Assembly (NCBI GenBank): GCA_052143655.1
Contig: JBKQSL010000249.1
Coordinates: 1-18,861 of the forward strand
Direction: 5' to 3'
DNA: 18,861 nt
Source of the DNA: CAVSUR01 sp052143655
Lineage (GTDB): Bacteria; Actinomycetota; Actinomycetes; Streptosporangiales; Streptosporangiaceae
Of the stretch, positions 6,662 to 13,560 are shown one piece after another. The notes beneath the pieces were generated by a model. The model was not told where the DNA came from, did not search any database, and worked only from the letters and a program-made list of their open reading frames with translations. A program made the position numbers and the translations under genes. Position 1 is the first letter of the stretch. Each line of letters begins with the position of its first letter.

Positions 6662-7363
6662 ATGCCAGCACAGCAGTTGCTTGACCGTGTTCGTGAGCTG
6701 CGGGAAGCCGGGCGCACGCCGAAGGAGATCGCCCGGGCCCTGAAGATGCCGCCGAGCGCGGTCGCGCCGCTCATCAGATCGGTCGCTGCCGCCGAAGGGC
6801 GGACCCGGGAGGACGCGCTGATCGGGTGCTGGATCAGTCCGGGCTGGTCCTCCAGCGTCCAGGCACCGGAGCGGCCGGACTGGCCGGGGTCGGCCCCGTC
6901 GGAACGAACCGGGCACTCGGGGCTGGTGACCGTGCTGGTCGCCCGGGACCGGGGCGGGGCCACGGCCGGGGTGTGCTTCTACCTGGTGGACACCTGGTGC
7001 CTAGGGCTGAAAAACGCGGCCGGGCCGCGGTCGATGGACCGGCGGCGGCTGGGCGGGTTCATCCAGCAGATCTTCAGCGCCTGGGACGAGCCGACCGTGC
7101 AGGTGCCGCTGGAACTGGGGCGGCAGATCGTCTACGGCGCGATCGGGTACGCGAGCGAGCTGGGGTTCGAGCCGCACGCGGACTTCGGGCGGGCCGCTGG
7201 GTATCTGGGGGCATGGGACGGGGAGTGCGAGCTGGCCTTCGGCCGGGACGGGAAGCCGATGTACATCTCCGGCCCGGACGACGACGGGGAGAGGATCATC
7301 CGCAAGCTGCGCCGCGGCCTCGGCGACGGGAACTACGACTTCGTGCACATGATCTCAGACTGA
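6662..7363 (+). CDS. Helix-turn-helix domain protein with conserved C-terminal domain of unknown function
   Basis: The protein has 233 residues. Residues about 5-42 (LLDRVRELREAGRTPKEIARALKMPPSAVAPLIRSV) form a resolvase/sigma-like helix-turn-helix. The rest (DALIGCWISPGWSS, LVTVLVARDRGG, CFYLVDTWCLGLKNA, VPLELGRQIVYGAIGYASELGFEPHADFGRAAGYLG, FGRDGKPMYISGPDDD) matches a conserved actinobacterial domain seen with or without the HTH; I know of no function for it. I chose ATG 6662 because the HTH begins right after it and a longer upstream frame is unlike protein. It lies divergent from the oxygenase gene and 90 bp upstream of an antitoxin gene. A regulatory role is possible but unproven. Confidence 0.7.
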   Translation: MPAQQLLDRVRELREAGRTPKEIARALKMPPSAVAPLIRSVAAAEGRTREDALIGCWISPGWSSSVQAPERPDWPGSAPSERTGHSGLVTVLVARDRGGATAGVCFYLVDTWCLGLKNAAGPRSMDRRRLGGFIQQIFSAWDEPTVQVPLELGRQIVYGAIGYASELGFEPHADFGRAAGYLGAWDGECELAFGRDGKPMYISGPDDDGERIIRKLRRGLGDGNYDFVHMISD

Positions 7364-7453
7364 CCGCAGGAGGCAGGGATGGCGCTGCCGTTCGCGGCCC
7401 ACAGGCGCCGGGCACGGTTACCCTTTTCCTGGACACGAGAGGAGGCGCCACGG

Positions 7454-7807
7454 ATGACGGCTGAGCACGTACAAGGTGACGAGCCGCTGATTCCCATGCC
7501 CGCGCTGACACTCGACGCGCTGCGGCAAGCGGTGGCGGCCGTCGTGCCCTCCCGGCTGCCCGAGTTCTTCCAGGAAATCCAGGACGCTTTCAGCCAGGCC
7601 GGCGGCGAAGACAGCGTCTTCCCGATCCGGCACTTCTATCAGCGCTGGGGTGCCACGATCGCGATTGAGCGGCGGCCTTCGGTGGCCGCGCGCTTGCACG
7701 CCGCCGAGCGCGCACTCGCTGACCCCGGTGCCGACGTCCGGGAACGGGCCATCCAGGAAGCCGCCGAGATCGTCCAGGCGGCTTACCACGAGGTCGCGGG
7801 TGGCTGA
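7454..7807 (+). CDS. Putative antitoxin of second TA module
   Basis: The protein has 117 residues (MTAEHVQGDEPLIPMPALTLDALRQAVAAVVPSRLPEFFQEIQDAF...SVFPIRHFYQRWGATIAIERRPSVAARLHAAERAL...). It is acidic and helical with an N-terminal segment that parallels the DUF6247-like antitoxin at 2395-2730, and it resembles a small actinobacterial antitoxin-like family. Its stop overlaps the start of a RelE-like toxin by 8 nt, as in the first module. ATG 7454 is preceded by a strong GAGAGGAGG (7437-7445). An in-frame ATG at 7379 also has a perfect AGGAGG (7368-7373) and would add 25 residues including a rare TTA codon, but that extension is not protein-like. The gene is undamaged. Confidence 0.65.
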   Translation: MTAEHVQGDEPLIPMPALTLDALRQAVAAVVPSRLPEFFQEIQDAFSQAGGEDSVFPIRHFYQRWGATIAIERRPSVAARLHAAERALADPGADVRERAIQEAAEIVQAAYHEVAGG

Positions 7808-8050
7808 CTGGCGCTGGGAATGCGTCACCGATGACCTGCTCGACGGGCTGCCGCCTGACGCCGTGCGGGCGGTCCAGCAGCTAGCTGAGGAACTGGCCGT
7901 ACGCGAATCGATGGTATTCCTGGACGGCCCGGGGTCACGGGCGATCCGCCCGGGCTGCGCACTATCCAGCGAGGTCCGCTGATGCTCGTCTACCTGACCG
8001 ATGTCCGCAGCGAGCGCGTGGTCCTCATACAGGTGAACTGGATCGAGTGA
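7800..8050 (+). pseudogene. RelE/ParE-like toxin of second TA module, single frameshift
   Basis: It starts at GTG 7800 inside the end of the antitoxin gene. The first frame reads ADWRWECVTDDLLDGLPPDAVRAVQQLAEELAVRESMVFLDGPG and would stop at 7982. One extra base in CCCGGGG (about 7929-7934) moves the reading to VTGDPPGLRTIQRGPLMLVYLTDVRSERVVLIQVNWIE and TGA 8048-8050. Together they give a toxin of about 83 residues with the small-toxin pattern: helices, then the GL-x-TI-x-RGPLMLVYL and VVLIQV-x-W strands. As sequenced, the C-terminal catalytic sheet is lost. The shift sits in a G/C homopolymer, so a sequencing error or a frameshift used in vivo cannot be excluded, but with the other broken toxin in the window, decay is the simplest reading. 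Confidence 0.62.
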
Positions 8051-8166
8051 CGCGCCGGGAGCCGCCACTGGATGCCGGACCGGTATCGACTCCTCTGGCT
8101 GTGCGTGCCGGGAATCTCGTCCACGGCTCTGACCAGCAGGGTTGCTCTTCCGGCTGTCCGGCCGTG

Positions 8167-8181
8167 ATGATCACTGATCAT
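8167..8181. promoter_or_regulatory. Perfect 7+1+7 palindrome overlapping transposase start
   Basis: ATGATCA-C-TGATCAT is a perfect inverted repeat whose right arm contains the first two bases of the ATG start codon at 8180. It could be an operator or sequester the start in mRNA; nothing shows it is bound. Confidence 0.3.
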
Positions 8182-9033
8182 GTGCCTGCGGTTCGTGTTC
8201 CTCCTGATTACGCGGGTCGACGCGGGATTGCGGCTGTCGCGGCGTGAGGAGATGCGGAAGACCGCGGAAATCCTGATCCTGCGCCGCCAGCTCAGCGTGC
8301 TGCAGCGCCGGCCGCCGCTGCGGCTGAAGTTGCACTGGGCGGATCGTGCCCTGCTGGCTGCCCTGCTCGGCGTCATGCCGAAAGCGCGGCGCCGGGGACT
8401 GCGGCTGCTGATTACCCCGGACACGATCGTGCGCTGGCACCGCGACCTCGCCCGCCGCCGGTGGGCCGCCAGCTCCAAGCGCGGCAGGACCGGCCGGCCA
8501 GCGACCCGGCGCAACATCCGGGCACTCGTCCGCCGGCTGGCTCGCGAGAATCCCGGCTGGGGGTACCGCAGGATCCACGCCGAACTGGCCGGACACGGCA
8601 TAGAGGTCGCAGCGTCCACCGTGCGGGAGATCCTCAAGGCCAGCGGCATCGGCCCCGGCCGACGGCAGACCGGGCTGACCGGGCTGACCTGGTCACAATT
8701 CCTGCGGTCCCAGGCCGACGCGATCCTGGCGGACGCCGGATCCGGACCGTGCTCTGCAACGTGCGGACGCCCCGCATGAACGCGATCACCGAACGCTGGA
8801 CCGGGGGATGCCGACGCGAGCTGCTGGACCGCACCCTCGTCTGGAACCAGGCCCATCTGCGGCAGATCCTGCGCCAGTACGAGACCCACCACAATCAGCA
8901 CCGCCCGCACCGCTCCCTGCACGGCGCCGCGCCGCTGAAACCGCTACCCGAGCCAGCCGGCCTCGACCTGTACCGCATCCGAAGACGGGCTCACGTCGCT
9001 GGCATGATCAACGAATATCACCTGGTCGCATAA
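8180..9033 (+). pseudogene. Integrase-core (rve) DDE transposase, internal deletion and frameshift
   Basis: The N-terminus (MCLRFVFLLITRV...ILILRRQLSVLQRR) and the helix-turn-helix region (LLITPDTIVRWHRDLARRRW...NPGWGYRRIHAELAGHGIEVAASTVREILK) are intact. At WSQFLRSQADAILADAG, about 60 residues before the DAG are missing. These would carry the first two catalytic aspartates (ACDFF... and RDRGSNFT in relatives). A one-base loss in GCCGGATCCGG (about 8738-8746) then shifts the frame to RTVLCNVRTPRMNAITERWTGGCRRELLDRTLVW...YETHHNQHRPHRSLHGAAPLKPLPEP...INEYHLVA and TAA 9031-9033. That C-terminal part keeps the last catalytic Glu (ITERW). The deletion ends look like short repeats (ATCCTGGC / GTGCTGGC-like in relatives), suggesting slippage. 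The product is inactive. The element's terminal repeats could not be recognised. Confidence 0.68.
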
Positions 9034-9299
9034 ACGTGGACGAGGTTATCGGCACCGACAAGGTAACGCAGCAGCGCATCGGTGCCCACGGCATCCAGGC
9101 CGATGTCCTCGCCGGCCAGCCAGCGGGCGAAGTGCAACAGGTCGAAAGCGTAGGCGCGGACGCTGGCCGGCGAGTAGCGGCGGTCGGCCAGGTAGCCGAG
9201 GTAGTCGTTGCACAGCTGCAGGTCGGCGGCCCGCCACTCGCCGTCGATCCGCCAGCGTTCCCCGCTCCCGGCCACCTGCAGCGCCCCCGTATCAGACAT
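9018..9299 (-). pseudogene. Tyrosine recombinase N-terminal core-binding domain fragment
   Basis: From ATG 9299 the frame reads MSDTGALQVAGSGERWRIDGEW...DYLGYLADRRYSPASVRAYAFDLLHFARWLAGEDIGLDAVGTDALLRYLVG. This is the SAM-like N-terminal domain of phage-type integrases (YSPASVRAYAFDLLHFARWL). It then runs into the end of the inverted transposase gene (about 9034-9048) and stops at 9018. The catalytic domain is absent from the window. The transposase end appears to have cut it off. No Shine-Dalgarno sequence precedes the ATG. Confidence 0.62.
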
Positions 9300-9474
9300 G
9301 GCACATGAGTAACCCGCACTGACCCGCGGTAGTCAACCGGACGCCGGGGATTCCCGCAGTGATTCCAGGCCAGCCCGGAGAAAGAACTCACCGCACAAGC
9401 CCGGCAAGACAGCCTCCATTGGCCGGTTAAGGGAGGTCAAGAGGCAAGCTGGAAGGCGCAGATCGCAGTCTCTA

Positions 9475-9660
9475 TTGCACCAGGCCCGACATGGAGCGAG
9501 CCGTATCAAGTCCGCTGTGTGGATGTGCTGGGCGATCGCTGCCTGCTGCCCCGGTCGGGCAGCAGGTGGCTGGTCTCGCGGTGTAGATGCCGCCGATCAG
9601 TTCGTCGAAGTCCAGGTGGCCGGTGTAGCCGGGGTATGGTTCTGCATCCCCAGAAACCGG
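9475..9660 (-). pseudogene. Possible SAM-dependent methyltransferase C-terminal remnant
   Basis: On the minus strand one frame reads PGYTGHLDFDELIGGIYTA. Neighbouring frames then give SHLLPDRGSRQ and QAAIAQHIHTA. The order LDFD-x-LIGG-x-Y-x-A, LLP-x-R, A-x-IA-x-HI resembles the C-terminal region of actinobacterial class I methyltransferases that process small molecules. At least two frameshifts would be needed to join the pieces, so only a remnant can be claimed. The rest of 9300-9709 shows nothing else recognisable. Confidence 0.25.
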
Positions 9661-9709
9661 CGGCGAGCAGCGCGGCCCGGTGGCGGTGCCCGGCGTTGAG
9701 GTGCCAATT

Positions 9710-11002
9710 TCACAGGCTGGTGAGGCGCCAGGTCAGGGACGGTGCTGGCGTGGCCGCTGCCGTGTTGAGCATGATGTGCGAGACGTCGCTGCCGACGGTG
9801 ACGGTGGCCCGGGCGAGGCGCTGGCCCTTGCTGACGGTGGCGGGCAGGGGCCTGGTGGGGGTGACGGTGACCGTAACCGGCATGCCGGGCCAGCCAAGCA
9901 CGCTCACCCCGGAGGCCGCGACCACCGGCAGCCCGGCGCCCCATCCGGTGCGCACCTGGTCGAGGACCGCGCCCGGCTTGACCACCTGGACGTGCTGCAG
10001 GTACCCGCTGACGCTGGAGAGCAGTGTCTCGGATGCGCTGATCACCCCGGCCAGCTCGCTGGGCTGCGCGGCGGTGGCCTGCACGCCGAGCACCACGCCG
10101 ACGATGGTGGCCGGGCTGCCCGCGACCGTCGTGGCGGCAGAAGATACCAGGCAGCCGCCGGCTTGCGGGCTCGAGCCGGTTTTGACGCCGTCGATCCCGT
10201 TGTGGCCGAGCGCGGAGTTGACGTTGTAGGCGACGCCCGCGACCGGCAGCGTCACCTGGGGCATGGCCACGATCTGGCGGAAGGCCGGAACCTGCAGCGC
10301 GTGCAGGGCGAGGCGGAACTGGCCGGCGGCGGTGCTCACGGTCGCCGGGTCAGCCCCGCTCGCATCCGCGTAGTGGGTGCCGGGCAGGCCGAGCGCGCGT
10401 GCCTCGGCGTTCATCCTGGCCACAAACCTAGCCTGCGAGCCAGCGTCCCACCCGGCCAGCAGGCTGGCGATGTTGTTCCCGGAGGGTATGAGCATCGCCT
10501 CCAGGGCCTGCCGCTCGCTCAGCCTCTCCCCGGCCGCCACTTTGACCACCGACTGCCCCTGCCTGGCGTCCGCGGTGTAGGTGGCCACGTCGGCGGGCCG
10601 CACGGGGATCGCGGGACCGGGCCCGCCCGCCGGCAAAGGATGATCGCGAAGGACAACCGTGGCTGTCATGATCTTGGCCACGCTGGCGATGGGTTCCGGC
10701 CGGCTTCCCCCGTGCACGGCGAGCAGGCCTGCCCCGGGCGTGCCCACGGCCGCCTCAGCCGGGCCGGGCCAGGCCGGGCGCGGCGGCACCCCGGGCAGCG
10801 CGCGCAGCGGCGCGCCCGAGGCCACCATCGTCATCGCGGGCAAGGGGCGCAGCAACTGCACAGCGGCATATACCGCCACTGCGGCGACGAGAACGGCGAG
10901 CGCCGCGAGAACGCCCCCCAGGCGCAGCCTCCCCCGGGTGGCCGGCCGCGGGCGCCGCCTTCTGCGGAAGATGGCCCGTGACCGGATCCCCCTGCGGCGC
11001 AT
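9710..11002 (-). CDS. D-alanyl-D-alanine carboxypeptidase (peptidase S11, penicillin-binding protein)
   Basis: The protein has 430 residues. A basic N-terminus (MRRRGIRSRAIFRRRRR) precedes one membrane segment at about 28-51 (LRLGGVLAALAVLVAAVAVYAAVQLL), placing the enzyme outside the cell, membrane-anchored. All three active-site motifs of serine DD-peptidases are present in order: S107-V-A-K110 (IASVAKIMTA), S174-G-N176 (MLIPSGNNIASLLA) and K274-T-G276 (IDGVKTGSS). These are used to remove the terminal D-Ala from peptidoglycan stem peptides and are acylated by beta-lactams. The C-terminal ~150 residues are a beta-rich region of the kind found after the peptidase domain. Start ATG 11002 is the only good choice before the basic segment; the upstream ribosome site (TGGTGA) is weak. 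It is intact, alone, and flanked by remnants, so it is probably a host gene. Confidence 0.88.
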   Translation of the reverse strand: MRRRGIRSRAIFRRRRRPRPATRGRLRLGGVLAALAVLVAAVAVYAAVQLLRPLPAMTMVASGAPLRALPGVPPRPAWPGPAEAAVGTPGAGLLAVHGGSRPEPIASVAKIMTATVVLRDHPLPAGGPGPAIPVRPADVATYTADARQGQSVVKVAAGERLSERQALEAMLIPSGNNIASLLAGWDAGSQARFVARMNAEARALGLPGTHYADASGADPATVSTAAGQFRLALHALQVPAFRQIVAMPQVTLPVAGVAYNVNSALGHNGIDGVKTGSSPQAGGCLVSSAATTVAGSPATIVGVVLGVQATAAQPSELAGVISASETLLSSVSGYLQHVQVVKPGAVLDQVRTGWGAGLPVVAASGVSVLGWPGMPVTVTVTPTRPLPATVSKGQRLARATVTVGSDVSHIMLNTAAATPAPSLTWRLTSL

Positions 11003-11166
11003 GACACATCACCAGAAACGAAAAACCAGCCGCCTGTCGCCCTGTGGCTTTGAGTCCGCAAACACAGATCCAGCGCCTGCACAGACGGTAACACCATGCT
11101 ACAGCCTGGCAGGGCAGCCGCGCCCGCTGCTGGCCATCCGTCACGGGATCGCGTTCCGCTATCTAG

Positions 11167-11760
11167 ATGACCAATTCCAAGGGGTCTGACACGGCGTGTC
11201 GCACCGTGGCCAGCGGAGAAGGGCGTCCAGGATCGGCGTTGCTAACCCAGCGTCGAACCCGGGGGCCCTCGTGGACGCCGACGCTGGTGGTGCCGGCGTG
11301 GCGGCGCCGCGGGACGCTGGCCGCCATCGCTGCCGGCCTGGCCGCCGGGGCCGCCGAATGGGCCGGGGAGACCTGGGCCTTCTACTGCGGCCCGGCCGGC
11401 CGGCTGCGCCTGACCGCCCGCGAGCCGCCGAAGTTCAGCCTGTACTTCTCCCTCCCCCGCCAGATCCGCAACCTGGCCGGCGGGTGCTCACCCCGGTACT
11501 GCCCGCCCTGGCTCGGCGCCTGGTGGGCCGCCCTGCTGATCCTGGCCATCCTCGGGATCATCACCGCCCGTCGCCGGGCCACCCGCAGCCGAGATCACCG
11601 ACGCGCTCGGCGGCCGTGCACCAGTCCCCGCCATACTCAGCCACCTGCCAGCCAGCACGCGCACAACCCTGTCACGCATGGCCGACTTCTTCAACACACC
11701 CGCCACGCCCAGCCCGGCCTGAGCCGCACCCGGACAGGCCGACCTGAACGCCGCCGGTAA
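11167..11760 (+). CDS. Hypothetical membrane protein, possibly a remnant
   Basis: The family is not recognised. Between about 11284 and 11590 this frame shows strong actinobacterial codon bias and a protein-like product. A hydrophobic segment GTLAAIAAGLAAGAAEWAGETWAFY is followed by a polar loop with four cysteines (FYCGPAG, GGCSPRYCPP). A second membrane segment follows (WLGAWWAALLILAILGIITA), with RRR after it. The first ~40 and last ~60 residues of the frame look non-coding. Near 11580 another frame takes over with a convincing tail (AEITDALGG...ILSHLPASTRTTLSRMADFF, stop 11720-11722). So either the gene is frameshifted there or a second small gene begins. ATG 11167 lacks a ribosome site; GTG 11290 is an alternative. 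Confidence 0.35.
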   Translation: MTNSKGSDTACRTVASGEGRPGSALLTQRRTRGPSWTPTLVVPAWRRRGTLAAIAAGLAAGAAEWAGETWAFYCGPAGRLRLTAREPPKFSLYFSLPRQIRNLAGGCSPRYCPPWLGAWWAALLILAILGIITARRRATRSRDHRRARRPCTSPRHTQPPASQHAHNPVTHGRLLQHTRHAQPGLSRTRTGRPERRR

Positions 11761-11864
11761 ACCTCTTCGCCAGGTCCGCAGCCAACTCACGGTCGGCGAT
11801 CCAGTACGACGCCGGACAGGTCATGTGAGCGCGCTCAGTGACTGGCACCGGTCGCTGACCGGAG

Positions 11865-11888
11865 CGCGCATCGCCGCCGTTACGCGCG
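11865..11888. repeat. 24-nt imperfect palindromic repeat, copy A
   Basis: It begins CGCGCATCGCCGCCG and ends ACGCGCG. It matches copy B at 12745-12768 in 22 of 24 positions. The arms pair at 6 of 7 positions. Confidence 0.45.
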
Positions 11889-11959
11889 AGTTCGTCGTTC
11901 AACGCCCTAACCGCTCGCCGCGTCCCGAATGGAATATTCTGCGCACCCGCGGCGGGGTT

Positions 11960-12185
11960 ACTGGTCCTCTTCCAGGTCCTCACCGAACGCGAGGAACGCT
12001 CCGCCGTCGCCATCGCGGCAACGAGCCGTTCTCGGGTTGGGCCAAGACCTTTACCCCGGCTCTGCGCCGCTATCGTCGGCCGCCTCACCTTCGCCGGGCA
12101 GATCATCGAGACTGGCACCACCAGCTACCGGCTTGCCCACGCCCGTGGCCAGCGCCCGGCGAAGCCGGCCCCGGCAGCCGGCTGA
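11960..12185 (+). pseudogene. IstB-like ATPase (IS21 helper) C-terminal remnant
   Basis: Three frames together read LLVLFQVLTEREERSAVAIA, then NEPFSGWAKTFTP, then RLCAAIVGRLTFAGQIIETGTTSYRLAHARGQ with stop TGA 12183-12185. This is the order found at the C-terminus of IstB, the AAA+ ATPase that assists IS21 transposase: LFQVLTEREER, SNAPFSEW-x-x-TFTD-x-RL, A-x-VDRL-TF...II-TGTDSYRL. The ATP-binding Walker motifs and the rest of the element are absent. At least two indels separate the pieces. The DNA from 11761 to 11959 shows no gene I can identify, apart from a short protein-like minus-strand stretch (about 11765-11900, ALNDELARN...YWIADRELAADLAKRF) that I cannot assign. Confidence 0.55.
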
Positions 12186-12299
12186 CGGCAAGTGACCAGC
12201 AATCGAGTTCGCGTTGCGCACGACAAACGAGCGCGCCGGGAAGCGAAACCTGCGATCCTGCCGTGGCGCTTTGATGCGGGCAGAAACAGGGAGGACGTC

Positions 12300-12689
12300 A
12301 TGTCACGGCAGATCATCACGACCGCGAACGCGCCGAGCTCGCCGCTCTACAGCCAGGGAGTCAAGGCCGGACCGCACGTACTCGTCTCGGGCATCGTCGG
12401 CATCGACCCCAGCACCGGCAGCCTTGCCGGAGACACGATCCAAGATCAGACACGACAGGCGCTGACGAATTGCGAGGCCATTCTCCAGGCCGGCGGCGCC
12501 AGCCTGGACGACGTCACCGACGTGGGAGTACTGCTCACCAACCCCGCCGACTTCGCCGACTTCGCCGGGCTGAACGAGGAATACGCGCGGTGGTTCCCGT
12601 CCGGGCCACCGACGCGCTATGTCGCCAAGCTCGGCGTCGAACTGCCCGGACTGCTCGTCTCGATCCGGATGACAGCATTCATCACCTGA
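12300..12689 (+). CDS. RidA/YjgF/YER057c/UK114 family protein
   Basis: The protein has 129 residues, the usual family length. Start ATG 12300 has GGGAGG 5-6 nt upstream. Family signatures: APSSPLYSQGVKAGPHVLVSGIVGIDPSTG (N-terminal strand and loop), QTRQALTNCEAILQAGGASLDDVTDVGVLLTNPADF, EEYARWFPSGPPTRYVAKLGVELPGLLVSIRM. R106 (PPTRYV) matches the arginine that RidA enzymes use to hold the carboxylate of reactive imines and enamines during their hydrolysis. The position equivalent to the conserved glutamate (E. coli IEIEAIA) is R123 here (SIRMTA), so it may belong to a Rid subgroup with another substrate. It is cytosolic, probably a trimer as in the family, and monocistronic: a hairpin follows the stop. 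Confidence 0.85.
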   Translation: MSRQIITTANAPSSPLYSQGVKAGPHVLVSGIVGIDPSTGSLAGDTIQDQTRQALTNCEAILQAGGASLDDVTDVGVLLTNPADFADFAGLNEEYARWFPSGPPTRYVAKLGVELPGLLVSIRMTAFIT

Positions 12690-12696
12690 CACTCCA

Positions 12697-12716
12697 GCCG
12701 GCTAAATCAAGCCGGC
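12697..12716 (+). terminator. Hairpin after RidA-family gene
   Basis: GCCGGCT (12697-12703) and AGCCGGC (12710-12716) form a perfect 7-bp stem with loop AAATCA, starting 8 nt after the stop codon. No T tract follows. Confidence 0.5.
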
Positions 12717-12744
12717 AAGTGATCGGCCTTGGACTTGATCGCGA

Positions 12745-12768
12745 CGCGCATCGCCGCCGCTATGCGCG
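12745..12768. repeat. 24-nt palindromic repeat, copy B
   Basis: CGCGCAT and ATGCGCG arms pair perfectly around a 10-nt loop (CGCCGCCGCT). Copy A is at 11865-11888. A short frame here (LDLIATRIAAAMRAGLGRLAG) is protein-like, so the repeat may instead reflect related coding remnants. Confidence 0.45.
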
Positions 12769-12871
12769 CTGGTCTCGGTCGGCTGGCTGGCATACAAGAC
12801 GCGTCCGAATGATCGTTATGTGACGCCGCTTCCGCACCGTGTCTGCCGTGGTCCGCGGCAAGCTGAGGCTG

Positions 12872-12884
12872 GGCCGCGCCGGCC
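12872..12884 (-). terminator. Hairpin downstream of csp gene
   Basis: GGCCG-CGC-CGGCC forms a 5-bp GC stem 10 nt beyond the minus-strand csp stop (12895). A second small stem TGCCG/CGGCA lies further on (about 12844-12860). No T tract. Confidence 0.3.
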
Positions 12885-12894
12885 GGCCGGTCTC

Positions 12895-13299
12895 CTATTT
12901 CAGGGCGGCCAGGAGCTCCCGGCAGGCCTGCTCGCAGCGCCGACAGGCCTGCTCGCAGACCTGGCAGTGCTCGTGCATCTGGGCGTGCCGCTCGCACTCG
13001 TCGCCGCAGCTCTTGCAGATGGCCACGCAGGCCTCCAGCAGCGGCCGGGTGACGTTGGCGTCGTAGGACGCCTGGCGGCTTGTCACCCCGATGGTGGCGG
13101 TACAGACATCGGCGCAGTCCAGGCACAGCCGGATGCACGTGACCATCTCGGTCACGTTCTGCTCGCTCAAGTCGGCGTCGACGTCGGCGATGCAGGCCTG
13201 CGCGCAGTCGCTGAGCGCGTCGATGGCGGCGGCCAGCACACCGGCGTCGACGCCGACGGTGCCTGGGTAGGTGTCCAGCAGTGGCCTGGCGTAGCTCAT
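12895..13299 (-). CDS. csp3: Copper-storage protein, Csp3-like four-helix bundle (DUF326)
   Basis: The protein has 134 residues with 15 cysteines at 32, 36, 55, 59, 62, 66, 91, 95, 98, 102, 112, 115, 119, 122 and 126. Most are spaced 3-4 apart, so they line the inside of amphipathic helices (SDCAQACIADV, TCIRLCLDCADVC, ACVAICKSCGDEC, HCQVCEQACRRCEQAC). This is the pattern of Csp proteins, tetrameric four-helix bundles that hold many Cu(I) ions through Cys thiolates. There is no signal or Tat peptide, so it is the cytosolic Csp3 type. Start ATG 13299 has a strong AAAGGAGGGG before it. It lies 261 bp downstream of a DUF2182 gene on the same strand, in a block of Cys-rich proteins. The symbol is by family, not by orthology. 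Confidence 0.82.
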   Translation of the reverse strand: MSYARPLLDTYPGTVGVDAGVLAAAIDALSDCAQACIADVDADLSEQNVTEMVTCIRLCLDCADVCTATIGVTSRQASYDANVTRPLLEACVAICKSCGDECERHAQMHEHCQVCEQACRRCEQACRELLAALK

Positions 13300-13560
13300 G
13301 GCCCCTCCTTTGAAGGCAATGCAGCGACAGCACCTCGGTAGCCGCGTTCCGTGCGGATTACCCAGCGAGCTGGATAGACGACACAGGGGGCCGGCGGGCG
13401 CTCGTTCCCCGCGGCGGACTCACAGCTCATGATCGGCGCTCGGCTTCGCGAGGCACTCTGACCTGCGGGCCAGTTCCCTGTTGCTCGCTGGCCGTTCCTC
13501 CCGCACCGCGAACGGGCCGGTCTGCCGCGCCGGTGTCCTATCGCGGGTCATCGGCTTGTC

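Noticed and set aside
5070..6743. 557-codon plus-strand open frame opposite the oxygenase
   Set aside because: Antisense shadow of a high-GC gene; composition is Arg/Gly/Pro-rich with no recognisable motif, while the minus strand carries the oxygenase residues.
7920..7940. Programmed frameshift in the second toxin
   Set aside because: The CCCGGGG run is not a clear slippery heptamer and no downstream pseudoknot was seen; decay or sequence error is simpler, though not excluded.
9680..10981. 433-codon plus-strand open frame
   Set aside because: Shadow of the carboxypeptidase, whose three catalytic motifs on the minus strand decide the coding strand.
13300..13560. Metal-responsive operator (CsoR/CueR type) upstream of csp
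   Set aside because: No convincing dyad of the known operator form was found in this gap by eye.
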